NCBI GenBank assembly: GCA_029891345.1
Contig: CM057000.1
Location: forward strand, 126,145,338-126,209,337
DNA length: 64,000 nucleotides
From: Dryococelus australis
Lineage: Eukaryota > Arthropoda > Insecta > Phasmatodea > Phasmatidae
Direction of reading: 5' to 3'
A program made the position numbers and the translations under genes. The notes below the pieces were generated by a model. The model had not been told where the DNA came from. It did not search any database and worked only from the letters and a program-made list of their open reading frames with translations. Below are positions 24,175-36,549 of the stretch, in pieces; position 1 is the stretch's first letter; every line of letters starts with the position of its first letter.

Positions 24175-25114
24175 CTATCTCTAATAGAATAACTGGGCAA
24201 AACGACAACGTACAAACTTACCAGTGAATTTAATTTATCATGAAACCAAAAGGACACAATATAAATTATAATTTTTGAAGTCCGCCATTTCACTACCGGT
24301 GGTTAAAGGTAAGGTTATTGGAGTGCCCACTGGTTTTAAACGCATAGGCTCCATAATATTCGCCTTTACATTTTAATGTAAAAGTATCTAGCGATGACTT
24401 ATTCAAAATTGCGAGGATACGCATTTTTCAGATTTTTCTCGTCCGTTTTTGTTTACGGTGGTCAAGAGTTCAATTTACAGTAGGCAAGTAAACGAATTCA
24501 TTGGTGTCTTAGAAGACAGTCTGCGGGATACGGAAAGAAACAGTTTTATAAAGCACCAGTGATTAGAGGTTGTTGGTTCATAAATAAACATCTTTATATA
24601 ATTATTAGTAGCTGATAATAGCCATGCTTGGCCTGACAAAAAAAGGCCATTCTATGAAACAGTCATCTTGAAAGATTCTTGTGAGAGAAACGTCAGGCAG
24701 GGTGTATAGGAACTGATGACCCATATGGTGTGTGTAAAGTAATGTTCTCTCTTCCGATTACGAACTGAGCCGAACATTCGTATACTATCCCTGTATATAT
24801 CCCAACAGCAGACACATTTTACCAACAAGTAACATTACCAGCTGCCTTTCTACTCTACACTTCACAGATATATGAAGAGCCAAAGAATCAAGCTTAGGAG
24901 TGATAAAGAAAGAGAATCATCAAGCAAAATAGAAAAACTGTTAAAAAAATTAAACAAAATTTTCTTCGCACAACCACTTTAATTGTTTTCATAATTCCGT
25001 TGCTCTTGTTCGGTTGCCGCGCGTAAAAAAAAGTCACTTTTGAATGTAGTGCGTAATAATTTTCATAGCAAGTATCTGGTTTTTTTCCTATGCTAGCTCA
25101 GTCCACGTTTGTAT
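24175..25114. other. unannotated stretch
   Basis: No gene or repeat could be supported. Confidence 0.45.
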
Positions 25115-25437
25115 ATACCGTTCAAGCTAAACTGAGCTCTTTGACTGCCCTGCTTACCATACGCTTGTATGTAATTAGTGTATTTTTTCACTATACGTAA
25201 AATTAAAATCGATATGGGCCCGGGCACTTAATTCATGCGTCCGTCTAGTGAAACAGTTGACTTGTTATAAAAGTAAATATTTTACAAATTTAATAATTCG
25301 TACACTTATGTGCATTAAAGCGCAAAAGGGAAGAAATCATTTTAGTATTCAACAAGATAACGTAACACTTCTGACTCAAAGTTAAAACATGGAACTGCTT
25401 TTCTTCCGTCGCGTCGACGCCAAATTCACTCAACGCT
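25115..25437 (+). mobile_element. MITE family A, long form (3' truncated)
   Basis: A degraded left end (ttcaagctaaactgagctct) and the family interior (catggaactgcttttcttcc) are present. The right end is lost where an opposite-strand copy begins at 25440. Confidence 0.6.
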
Positions 25438-25439
25438 TG

Positions 25440-25867
25440 TAGGCTGTTCACAGTAAAGTGAGCACTTTTGAAATCAACCTTTGAAAAATGTCACTGCCCA
25501 TACCTGCGTCTATAATAACAGACGCACTGACCGGCATGCGCCCAGTAAAGTTGGCAACAACGGAAGGAAAGTAGTTCCACGCTCTAACGTTAAAGAAAAA
25601 TTGATTGGTAAACATGTGTGAAAAGTGAAATAATTTATTTAACTGTATGTTTAATTTAATGCATATTATTCTAAGAATAAGCAAATATTTTTTTTAAATA
25701 TATACCTTTGCTATAACTTTAATTTTTACTAGACTGACGCATGAATACAGTGATGAGGCCCATGGCAATATTAATTTTTACATTTGGTGGAAGAATATAC
25801 AGAGCAAGTGCAAGTATATGCGAAGCATGGCTTTCAAACGTGCTCAGTTTATCATGAACAGCCTTTA
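25440..25867 (-). mobile_element. MITE family A, long form (copy 5)
   Basis: Ends aggctgttcacagtaaagtg and the inverse cagtttatcatgaacagcct are bordered by ta. It is opposite in orientation to the adjacent truncated copy, and the pair could form a large hairpin. Confidence 0.75.
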
Positions 25868-26097
25868 CAAGTTAGTGCGCCTGTTAAAATATACAAGCTA
25901 AGTCGGAACTTGGTGCATTAATGTAGGGAGGCGATTTCCTACCAGAAACTAATCAGAAATGTATTAGGGAATTTACAATAAGGTGAGAATTGTGGTCCCT
26001 ACGTGCCACGTAAAATGGTATTTAAAATTACATTTCGTCAAATATTTCCAAAACAATTTCAGATTAGGCAACCCAATTTGTAACAGTGTTACAGGAA

Positions 26098-27606
26098 AGG
26101 GGGAACTTCAACCTGATATCAGCGTGGTGGTGAAATCAACCTCCCTTTGCTACATAGATGGGGTTCATCACCCTTTTTGACCGTTACTTTCGAAACACTG
26201 AGATGTAATGCACGTTTACATATAGTGTGTTAATGAGAATGTGAAAAGCAACCAGAAAGGCTGTCTTTTAGGCACTCGTTAAGGCTAGCCGTTTTCGCGA
26301 TATCAGCATTTGTATGTTTAAAGCTGTGCGTAAGAATATCAGTGTGGGTAGGCAATTGCCATACGGTGTAGCATAAGAATCAGGCGTTGTCCACACGTAT
26401 GTACAACCAGGCTTGGACATGCCTTGTTACTGATTTGAAATGAATGTGGATAAGTTACCACAAAAGTGTATAGTTTGGTTGATCAATGAGACTAGCGCCG
26501 TGGATTAAGTGGATTACAATTGTTGTATCATCCCAGTTAGAATCGCCACTGACAAAATGTCCACGCAAATGTTATCTTTGTAATGAAAGTACGCGTCTAC
26601 AATGTAGTTATTGGCATCTAACTGCAGTCGCTGCCGGAGATAATATTGACATTTATTAAGTTAGCTATCACAGCACACAAAGTTTATCGCACTGTCTTTT
26701 TACACGAAGTGTTAGAACAATGTGGTAAAAACAAGTATAGGTAATACTTGTAGGGCAAAACGATATTAAATTTACGTCTGGTTTTGTGATAGTTGCTGTT
26801 ATCTGTTAGGTAGCCCGAGGGACCGTTTATTATCCGATGCTAACATCACGTCAACATTTTGGTGAGCAAGAGGTTATTATGTGCGCCAAGGTAGTGCCCC
26901 ATTAGACCCGAGGACCTATTACGTAGCGTAGTAACTAGCCATGTAGAGCGGAGCTAACTGTTGCACGCAAAGCGACGCAATACTCGCGACGGAGTGGAGT
27001 TACGTGGAGCTGAGGGACATTGTTTTAACGTACGTGAAAATGTTGCTGAAGCAAAATTTCCAGTTTTTATAGTAATTCGCGCATTAACGTCAACCGTATT
27101 GCAGCACAGCGTTTCGTGACGCCAGGCTGTATGTTGAGTATTTATAACCCTCCGTATTACAGCGGAGACAATATGTTTTAGATGGACCATGTCCTGACAT
27201 ATCTTCACCTCTGTCGTAACTTATCAATGTTCTTTCCAAATCAATATTCTTTCCAAATCAGTAACAAGGCAAGTCCAAGCCTGATGATACCTGCGTGTGG
27301 ACAACGCCTGATTCTTATGCTTCACTGTAGCTCAGTTTGCATACCCCTCAGGGATTCCTAGGCACATCTTTAAACATACAAACGCTGATATCGCGAAAAC
27401 GGTTAACCCTAGCGAGCTCCGGAATAGGCGACCTTTTTAGTTAATTTTCACATTGTTGCTGCCATGCCGTATGTAAGCGTGCATTACATCTCAGCGTTTC
27501 GAAATAACGGTCAATAAAGGTTGATGAACCCCATGTACGTAGCGAATTGGGGGGGGGGGGGAGGGGTGATATTACCGCCTGTACTCATAACAGGTTAAAG
27601 GTCCCT
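26098..27606. mobile_element. DNA transposon with long (about 340 bp) inverted arms
   Basis: The left arm 26098-26440 and right arm 27258-27606 are inverted copies. Matching landmarks are ggggttcatca, gagatgtaatgcacg, ttttcgcgatatcag, cataagaatcaggcgttgtc and gcttggac. The outer ends read ggaacttcaacctg and ggacctttaacctg. The right arm carries a 14-base poly-G run. The 0.8-kb centre has no transposase signature (a minus frame of 84 codons at 26954-27208 is unrecognised), so it is probably non-autonomous. Superfamily unknown. Confidence 0.7.
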
Positions 27607-27609
27607 TGA

Positions 27610-29148
27610 ATCGCCCCCTGCCGGCGGGCGGGTATGCGTACTACAAAATATGTCTTACTCTTTTAGCAAATGTAACACTTTATACCCTAAAGTAGCGGCG
27701 TCTCATTTTCACCCACTTTCATCCCTGGGACCCAATGCCTTACTATTTCCTTAATACAAAATAAATGTAACAAACCTAACATTATTTCAAATATAAACCA
27801 AAATGTCGTCAGGTAACAATCAATACAGAAAGGATATTCGCAGCAGTTATTTTCATGGCCTTTTCTTTAGCAAAATGTGACTCGTATTTTTCATTTTCAT
27901 CTGTATAAAAACTCTCACTTCATTTATTAAATAACACTCTTGATTTTGTTAAATTGCCTCAAATTTGAACATTACAAATCATCATAAAATGGGCTCTGCA
28001 AAATACGCTAAAAACGTGAGTGCTTAATCAAACCTCAGGTACCAAAACATTTACAATGAAATGTTACGTGAGAGTTGACGCCTGTCATTTCCTACATGCC
28101 TTAAAGCCAACATATGCATAAAAAAAATTCACGTCTATACGTCGGAAAACCCGTCTGATATCAAGGCGTAAGAAATCCAGGCGACCGCCGATCAGAAGTC
28201 AGTCGTTTCACTTCACTTTTGCATAATAGTAAAAAAAAAAAATCATGTGTCTACGCAGGTTAAAATTGCATTTCAATTTACAACTCAAAATACGTTACTG
28301 TCACATTTACTATTGCATAAATAAAATTTACTCGCACTAGTCTGTTGGGCACAAAAAGTTGCCCCACTGCGCGAGTCCTATTAAGAAGTCAACCAAGTTC
28401 AGGAACTTTTTTTTTTCACGTCTATTAATTGATTGCCCCGTCACTAAAAGCATACTCGCCGGGATAATTATAAGGCTGCGACAAGTGTCTCTTATTCATA
28501 TACCCGCATACACGTATGCGCTCAGACAATTTGGTGCATTAACGCGCAGCAATTTCCAGCTACATGATCGCCCGACTTATCTTCCCATACTACACTTGCA
28601 ATATCACCACGCACGCCTAGCGCCAACACTGGCCACCGACATACAGCACTGTCAAGCGGCAGCTCGAGACAATAGTACATACGTAGTAAATAATAAATTC
28701 CGACAAAGCTAACACAAAATATATATAATAAAATCTCCACATGTTAATACAGTTCATAAAAATATTTATCCCTATTATATATTATTATTAAGCATATATA
28801 GGACTGTAACTTCATAGGTGAAATTTTGGAATGAATAACCAATAGAAAACATTAACAGTGACACAATATCTTACTAAACAGCCATTACCAACTGCTGCAA
28901 AAAGAAAAATTATGTAACCAACATCGCTAAAAGTTCCTGTGGCGATCTAATCGTCACTCTACTCGCTTTCGTGTAACACTGTTCGAAATTGTGTTGCTTG
29001 ATCTCATTATTTCGAAATATTTGGAGAAATTTAATTTGAAATTGGATTTTCAGTGACTCGTGGCTGCAGCATTTCTCACTTTATTGAAAAATGCCGAAAT
29101 ATATTTTTGCTTTGTTTCTCGTAAGGAATCAAACGCACTCGCTCCTGA
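27610..29148. other. unannotated AT-rich stretch
   Basis: No gene was recognised. The open frame at 28359-28712 has no known family signature. Confidence 0.45.
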
Positions 29149-29149
29149 C

Positions 29150-29230
29150 TCATCCTGTACATGCACGTAGGAGCAGTTACGTTTTTCGAAGGTTGACTGC
29201 AAAAGTGCTCAATTATCCGTGAACAGCCTA
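29150..29230 (+). mobile_element. MITE family A, long form (3' end only)
   Basis: Only the terminal part remains: ttttcgaaggttgactgc, then aaaagtgctcaattatccgt gaacagccta. Confidence 0.6.
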
Positions 29231-29859
29231 TACCCAACGCGTGAATTAACACTCCTTTTTTTTGGGAAGGGGTGGATGGTTGAAGAGGGAAGGGGAAGTG
29301 GCAATAATGCGAGGGAATTTTCCTCTCATAAGAATTTTTTCCCTGACTAAAATTAGCAAAAGTATTTACCTGTAAGGGAAACTGATTCTCCTATCTGGAC
29401 TATAATAATGCACGATAATAAACTAATCAAATAATATTTTCTTTAATTTTTTCTATATTGGATAAGTTACATTGCCTGCCATAAATTGTACGGTTAAAAA
29501 TCTATCGTTTCAGATAACTTATACCTACCAAAATTGTGTTGTTTTAGAATATTTTAATCTAATATATCTCCAGTATCTATTATGACTTTAGGTATAATTC
29601 ACTAATTACAAGAAACATAAATCTTAAATCTTTACAAAATACGTCCATTTTATTCTACCTTTCAATTGCACGGCATATACTAGTGTTTATAGCAGATACC
29701 CAAAAGTCTCGAGTTCTCAGAATAATAGTCTCGCTCTAACTCAGCAAAATGTTTAATAATTTTCACCCTGCCTGCCCCATTGCTACGCAGGAGAGTGTGT
29801 GGTGTGTTGATACTGATTCTCTCCCACTTTATCTCTTTGTTTAATGTGTAGCGAAATGG

Positions 29860-31119
29860 GATACATGGGATTCCTTGACGTGTGCAAACTATAGAGGTAT
29901 CTCGCTATTATGTGTTGCATATAAAGTCCTGAGTTTGGCACTACTTAGAAGATTAACCCCATACATGGAGGAGACTGTGGGATATCAACAGGCAGGATTC
30001 AGAAAGAACATATCTACCATTGACCAAATGCATGTTTAACGGAGAATAACTGAGAAATGCTGGGAGTATAATAAAGAGGTACACTGTTTACTTATTGACT
30101 TTAAAAAGGTGTATGGTAGTATTCAAAGAAGTTCATTATGGATTCAAATGGAATAAGCAGGCATCTCAGAAAAGTTTATCAGACTTACCAGAATATGTGT
30201 AGAAGGATCTAAACCAGAGTTAGAGTGAAAGGAAAACTATCAGCATCTTTTGAGGTAAAAACAGGTACCAAGCAAGGTGACTGCTTGTCTCCTCTCCTTT
30301 TTAATCTTGCTCTTGAAGAAGCAATAAAGGGAGTGGCCGAGATGGAAACAGGCCTACAAATAGGTAGGAAAGTAAATATACTAGTTTATGCAGATGACGT
30401 AGCACTAATAGGCAAAAACAAGGAAGAGCTAAGAGACATGATGAAGATGCTAATGAAAGAAATTTAGGAAGTAGGGCTGCAGATAAATATTGAGAAAACC
30501 AAATACCGTCTCATCAGTAGATATCATCATGTAGGGATTAGGGCGATCTATATGGATAGAGTAACTTTGGAAAAAATAGAAAATATTAAACACCTCGGAG
30601 GACTGTTGAATGCGAGGAATATCATGGAAAAGGAGATGCTGGCAAGGATACAGGCAGGAAATAGGTGCAGTATATTGATGGGGAAAATGTTAGTCAAAAT
30701 AATTGTCAAAAACATCAAAACTTAGGATATACAAGACTATAAATCAAAAGCACTGAAAAAAAGCTAATGGCATTTGAAAATGGTATTCTCAGGCAAATTT
30801 TTGGTCCAATTAAAGTGGAAGATGAGTGGAGAAGAAGAAAAAATAGAGAAATTAGAAATTTGTACCAGTTGCCTGATATAGTAGCTGTAATAAAAGTACA
30901 AAGGCTAAGGTTGTATGGCCACGTAATGAGAAGGGACGGAGATCTCGTAAAAGGTGTGGTAGAAAGATGCTTCGAAGCAAAGAGACCACACGGAAGATTT
31001 TGACTCAGATGGCTTGATGCAATCAAGGAAGACATTAGAAAGAGGGACAGAGCTCTTTGGCGAAGGCTAGTTGGTGAGGCAATGGATCGGCTTCGGTACC
31101 TGATGCCACTGCAGTAAGT
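29860..31119 (+). pseudogene. LINE (non-LTR retrotransposon) reverse transcriptase, decayed
   Basis: Translation gives successive hallmarks of a LINE reverse transcriptase: an NYRGISLL segment near 29887, YQQAGFR near 29985, a TKQGDCLSPLLFN segment near 30270, the catalytic YADD near 30388, and an ARIQAGNR segment near 30643. After the polymerase comes the usual C-terminal region (GHVMRRDGD near 30920). At least two in-frame stops (for example near 30038 and 30465) and frame changes break it, and the 5' part (endonuclease) is missing, so it is a 5'-truncated, dead copy. The 3' end carries gtaagtaagtaag, a short tail repeat. The clade cannot be fixed without a search. The enzyme would reverse transcribe its own mRNA at a nicked target. 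Confidence 0.8.
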
Positions 31120-31690
31120 AAGTAAGCTATTTTAATGTAAACGAAAGTACAAAACGCTTGTGGTACATGACAAACTTAGTAACTCGGAACATAATACACT
31201 TAATGTCAGATTAACCAAAACAATTAACATTCACTATTATAACGAAATCAAATGATATAATAAACTATCAACCCTACTTAAAAAGGAGGAGTACATTAGA
31301 TTAAGTAAACAAGTCTCTAAGTGTTTAAAAGGAAAACTTTTTATTCTGTGACTGAATTTCTTGAATCTCAAATTGTTACACAAGATGATTACATTGGTCC
31401 TTGAGAAACCAATTATACGTATAGGTATATGTATAGTTATATTATTAATCCTATGTTGTACTGATGTCATTTTACTGGTAATGGCTTAATTTTTATTTAC
31501 TTCTAATGTATTTTGTTGCGTATATTTTTTAATGTTATTCGTAGCGTGGTATATAACAAAGCCGAATGTCTTGTAAAATGTTTAATAACTGAAAAAAAAA
31601 AAATTAATATAAGATACAACGAAACACACTTCATACGTGGGGTGATTTTTCGTAGGTTTGATTTAAAAAGTGCGAAGACATGTAGAATAG
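31120..31690. mobile_element. possible family B MITE fragments
   Basis: At about 31135-31180 gtacaaaacgcttgtggtac resembles the family B interior, and at about 31636-31680 acgtggggtgatttttcgta resembles its end. The central part is not matched. Confidence 0.35.
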
Positions 31691-31775
31691 ACTAACATAT
31701 ACAGATTGTCAGATAATTCGTGGATACGGTATGCACCACACGAATCTGTGATCAGAACTAAGTAGAAAATGCTCT
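31690..31775 (-). repeat. inverted partner of 32787-32855
   Basis: On the minus strand a segment containing acagattcgtgtggtgc and gacaatctgtatatg matches the plus strand at 32810-32855 (acagattcgtgtggtgcgaa; gacaacctgtatatgag). Identity unknown. The longer minus frame (31663-32058) that covers it has no domain. Confidence 0.5.
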
Positions 31776-32167
31776 TTGGTAAAAATGCATAAGACCCTTC
31801 GTTTACGAGAAAAAAGACATGAAAAGTGTAAAAACCTTTGTGGCACGCATGTGGTATTCCAATGACATAAAGGTGAGGTGATGTGGCAATGCTGCAACTA
31901 ATGTGTTGCTCGTAAGGCATACGCCAAGGTAACGAGCCGAGCTCAATAATGCCAAGGATGCCATTGAGTTCACATGCAGTGAGTATTGGGACATGGCAAT
32001 GGCCATGGGTGCATCCAGCGGCCAAGCTCCGTGCTTGCTGCATGCATCCGACATGCAAGAAGGTGCATTGCTATGGGCAGAACAAACTTAAAACACCTGT
32101 TATGATGTTTTTACGTTTTGTATGCTGATGCTGTATGCTGTGCTTAACGTGGAACAAAGTCATTTTA

Positions 32168-32490
32168 TAGGTTGTTCACGGTAAAATGATCACTCCTGAA
32201 AGCCTTGCTTAATATCTACTTGTATGTACGTTCTGCATTCTTCCGCCTTATCTAAAAAAAAAAAAAAAAAAAAAAAAAGACAGAACGATAAAAATAATTA
32301 AATTTGCCATAAATGGTTACCTAACACTTTATATTCGACGTTATGATATGGAACTACTTTCCATCCATCGTTACCAACTTTACTGTGCGCATGTCACTCA
32401 GTGCGCCCGTTAAAATATATGCAGGTAGGAACGCTGTCTAATTTATAAGGTTGATATCAAAAGCGCTCACTTTATCGTGAACAGCCTTTA
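32168..32490 (+). mobile_element. MITE family A, long form (internally deleted)
   Basis: Ends ggttgttcacggtaaaatga / ctttatcgtgaacagccttt are present, with the long-form interior and a 26-base poly-A run replacing part of it. Confidence 0.7.
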
Positions 32491-32730
32491 TAGGATAATC
32501 ACGGTAAAGGGAGCACTTTTTTAAGACCCTCCTAACAGGCACTAACCACTAATAAATCAATCTTATTGCAGCCTCGGGCATTAACTTGTGAGTGTGGTGA
32601 AATGTATACACAGTCTTTATTGGTCACGTTGCAATGTTTATACTAAAAAGCAGCAGGAAGATAGAAATCGGGGAAAGTAAAAATTTACAAGGGCCTTAAA
32701 AAGTGCTCACACTATCGTGAACAGCCTATA
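32491..32730. mobile_element. MITE family A, short form (copy 3)
   Basis: Ends aggataatcacggtaaaggg and the inverse cactatcgtgaacagccta. It directly abuts the long-form copy, sharing or nearly sharing the ta between them. Confidence 0.75.
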
Positions 32731-32849
32731 TCTACTTCAATGTCGTTTTCCTCGTGAGCTGAGGGCATCAATCTATTCTACAAAACGTGTATTTTGTACT
32801 AAGTTTTGATGACAGATTCGTGTGGTGCGAACTACCTGACAACCTGTAT

Positions 32850-33530
32850 ATGAGAGTAGGCGCTGAGGAGGCGGCAGGATCACAGCCGAGACGCTGTCTG
32901 GTCGCGGATCAATGCCAGGGCAGATCCCAGCAAAGCGAACAGACGAACAGCCACTCGCCGGAGAGCGCGCACGTACCCATGGAGCTGAATACGCGGCTTC
33001 GGATTGCTTTAATCCGGTTCTGCCGACCTATTTCCCTCCGCCGTGATTGGTTCCTCGCCGTCCCCGCATTGTCCTACCCCGCACAGGCGGCATTCGTTCC
33101 ATTATTCCCCGCGCCACTTTGAACTAACCTCCCATCATTCCTCCTACCCCTCTTTGCCAACATCCAACGAGCATTCATTCCCCAATCAGAAGCCGTTACA
33201 AAAAAAAAAACGGAGAAAAATGTAGATGTTTGTCGGTGGAGAAAATACACCGACTTACAGTTCCACTCGGCCCGGTTGCTATGGTTTAATCTCACCCTCT
33301 CTCTTTTCTCTCCACTTCTATCTCTCTCTCTCTCTCTGCTCCGGGCTTCCTGGCCTCGTAATCTCTCTCCCCGACAAGAGTGCAAAGCAAACACGCGTAG
33401 TTATTCTTGTGTACCTTTTACGCTCCGTTTTCCCAGGGCGTCTGTTTTTTTTTCCTATCCCCTCTGGCCCTGGAAATACGACTTCCTGGAAACGCGGCGT
33501 TAAGCTTACGTCGCCAGTGAAGCTCTGCGT
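32850..33530. promoter_or_regulatory. GC/CT-rich segment with CCAAT-like motifs
   Basis: This stretch is GC-richer than its surroundings and holds attgg/ccaat motifs (about 33046 and 33181) and a (TC)n tract (about 33318-33341). It could be an LTR-like piece, a promoter or an old repeat. The repeat shared with 31690 lies at its left edge. No decisive feature. Confidence 0.25.
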
Positions 33531-33559
33531 TTATTATTATTGTATTATTGTGTATTTAA

Positions 33560-33630
33560 TTATTGTAGCTTTCAGATTTTTAATTAGATTTTTAAAAAAC
33601 CGCCCCACATATGACGCGTTTGGTTCATGA
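33560..33630. mobile_element. family B-like fragment
   Basis: The stretch aaaccgccccacatatgacg followed by cgtttggttc resembles the family B segment aaatcaccccatgtatgatg tgtttag. Confidence 0.35.
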
Positions 33631-33644
33631 AAAAATTGTATACT

Positions 33645-33785
33645 ACGCTGAAAAAAAAATTTCGTGGCGGCCACAAAATTATTTTTTCTTGGTATTCACC
33701 CTGCCAATTTTTTTTTGTGGTGTGCACAAAACAATTTGTAGCTGCCACAAAATAAGTTTTTAGTGGCCACCAAAAATCGTAGAAA
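33645..33785. repeat. cluster of gtggc/gccac palindromes in A/T tracts
   Basis: Motifs atttcgtggcggccacaaaa, tttttgtggtgtgcacaaaa and agtggccaccaaaaat are short palindromes with A/T flanks at about 30-60 bp spacing. They recall the clusters at 12590 and 13590 but have a different core. Confidence 0.5.
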
Positions 33786-33882
33786 TTCTGAGGGTTGTCG
33801 TTGAAACTTACGGCTATATTTAATGAAGTTATAGGAAGATATTAGAGGTAAAGAATTAATAGTCTTCTCACAGAAATATTTA

Positions 33883-34800
33883 ATGTCACAAAATTATTTT
33901 CCAAGTTTCGTTCCAAGATTTGTCGGATATACTGACCGAAGATTATTAGAGGAAATTCAGGAATGGCTTGAAGGTGAATTTAATTTCAGCTGTAAGTGCG
34001 AAAACGATGTATCTTCCGAAATGTCTCATTGTAAGCAGCAAAAGGAACAGTTCGTTAAGCGACGAATGTGGCTGTAATATCTGTAAAGCCATACAACTCG
34101 CATTTGTAAAGGACTTGAATACATTCAAAGGGAAGCAGTAGAGACACATTTCTCTTTGAAACTGGTAATGATTGTTGACAAATTAATGTGTGGATTCCCT
34201 AACACAAGTACTCGGTATTGCTCCATTTGGAAGCGAATAGAAGGAGGCTTACCCTAATGGCCTTTAGCCTTAGTCTACAGAAGAGGCTCTCTTTAAGTAT
34301 GGCCGTTTAACACCTCGACGTTTATATTCGATTCTTGGAATTTTGCTCGTTAATATTCTGAGATATGCTGTTGTCACAAAAAAATAACTTTTTCGCAGAG
34401 ATCTTTCAGAATAGCAGAAAATTGGAACCATGACATAATAGATCCAGTCACACAGCCGGCACTTCAGTGGACTTGTCCAAGCTGCAGTAAAATAAATGCA
34501 ATGATTCAGAGATATATGTAACACTGTCAAATAGGCTTCGACGCTTTTAAAATAAACGGATGCCTCATACAAATGTCAGGAGACTTCCGGAAGTAAATGC
34601 TGTTTGCATGGGAAATATTTTAGGAGATAACTGAGAATTTAATGTACTATGGAGTTTAAGTTTAAATTGCAGATGTCATCTTACAACGTGGCTTACACTA
34701 AAGAAGTTATCAAAAAATGTATTTAGCACAAACTCCAACAACTTTGAGCATGCCAAGTTTGGCGTTAAACGGTTGAATTGTTCCACATAGAAAGTAGTTA
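33883..34800 (+). pseudogene. possible decayed coding remnant, family unknown
   Basis: A 64-codon frame at 33883-34077 and the following broken plus frames read more like protein than the surrounding DNA, with a CPSC zinc-knuckle-like pair near 34475. Stops and shifts are frequent, and no family was recognised. It may be an old transposon gene or chance. Confidence 0.2.
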
Positions 34801-35932
34801 ACTTAAATTGTATAAAGGCATGCATAAAAATAAACAAACAATTATAATGAATTTATTTATGCGGTGTGCGACCAGAATACTGATAGGATAATTTGCTGTG
34901 ATTAGTTCTGTAGGTTTCAGAAATATGATATTAAAATTAATATAGTCCACGAGGATATAACTTAAAAAAATTACGGACAAAAACAAATTAATTAGTATAA
35001 AAATGACCACTCAATTACTGTCTGAATTCAAAGATTCGTAGTCTCATTGTTTAATAATATTGCATACAAATTAGAAATATTTGTATCATCATTTCGAAAT
35101 AAGAGCCTGATCTCCTAAAACAATACATGGTTAGGGTGTTCAACCATTTTACTACTTATGAACAAAATTCGTAATAGAATTCCCCAACAGCAATAGCAGG
35201 TTCTGAAGCACTGTCATAAAAAATATTTATCTATATAATGCAATGTTCTAAAATGGCAAAGAAAACGCAGATAATTTGCATATATAATGTCCTCAATAGC
35301 CTATAGGGCACTCTAACCTGTAAAACTAATTGGCCGCCATTTAAAAAATATGTTTAATACATAACAAAATAATTATTTTCAGGGTGGCTTAATATATATT
35401 CTAAATGTCTGCCAAATATGTCGGAATTCTTTTGAGCGGTATCCGAAATGTGATGTATGAGCTGTATTTTATAGGTGTCTGTGATAATGGCGGCCCGAAG
35501 AGGTTGCGAGAAAGAACTTATTTTGTCGTGCTCGCGATAGGTTAAGTCAGGGTTTCAGGTATTGTTGAAATCAGTCTCTCATTTGGTTGACTATGCATGT
35601 GCAAGTAAAACCTCTGATGGAACAATATATGGTAAATTATTTTGTTTTCATTACTTAAATTTTATTTTCCAGAAAAAATGAAAAGCATGTGTAAGCAGGA
35701 AGCTATACCGAAATATATGAGTCCATTAAAGAACACACTTAAATATAAATTAATTATTAAATCAATTAATATGGTTCTCTCGAAGGCTTTGCAGATGTTC
35801 ATCATTTTGCAAATTTTTCAGTTCGAAAGGTTATATTTTATTTATTTTGCTGCGCTTGCTGACCAAATTATTTTAAATAAATAAATAAATTATATATATA
35901 TATACACACACAGATACATATACACGCACACA
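34801..35932. other. unannotated AT-rich stretch
   Basis: No gene or repeat was supported except short AT and CA tracts at about 35892-35930. Confidence 0.45.
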
Positions 35933-36511
35933 CTAGGGGACCCAGACCGTGATTTTTTTTGTATTGTTACGGGACTAGAACAGTTACCATGTTAAAAAAT
36001 TTGGTTATCATACAAATACTGAAAAAAATATTGCATAGATATATGTAGGTAATAATGAAATTAAGCGGAATTAACTCAACATTGAATCGACTGCGGTCCA
36101 ATTTAATATTTCTCTATCCACTAGGCCACTGCGGCCCCACTTAACATAGCTCTATCCACTGAGCCACTAAGGCCCCACTTGGAATCGCTCTATTCACTGA
36201 GTCACTGTGGCCTCACTTAATTAATTCAACATTGAAGTGAGACATTTAAAGTAAACAAAAATGTTATTCCATTACCTTCATATCTGTATGCAATATTCTT
36301 TATGCATTAATACAAAACTTTTCATAGGGCAAAAGTAATTATAAAATTAGTTTTTAGGGTAAAAGGTAATGATTGCGTAATCTGATCATGCTGAAATTCG
36401 AACTTGACCTGTATTTTACCCTGAGGATTCACTCTGCAAAATTTGAAGATCTTCTGTAGAGTTTCATGGGAAGGTGTTGAATACGTACAGACAGACACTT
36501 ATATAGTAGGA
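35933..36511 (-). mobile_element. Helitron-like non-autonomous element, copy 1
   Basis: Read on the minus strand it begins tcctactatataagtg at 36511, preceded by a, and ends gggtcccctag at 35933, followed by t. A|TC...CTAG|T is the insertion signature of Helitrons. There is no target duplication. The outer arms match copy 2 (46590-47777) in order: cttcaaattttgcag, caagttcgaatttcagca, tttgtattaatgcata, then caatgttga on both sides of the core, and aacatggtaact near the end. The core is three tandem units of about 38-40 bp resembling ggccactgcggccccactt in plus orientation. No Rep/helicase gene. Confidence 0.65.
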
Positions 36512-36549
36512 TTATTAGATGATATTGGACCTTATCGGATCACACAAAG

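Noticed and set aside
31663-32058. 131-codon minus frame as a gene
   Set aside because: No recognised domain; overlaps a repeated segment also found at 32787.
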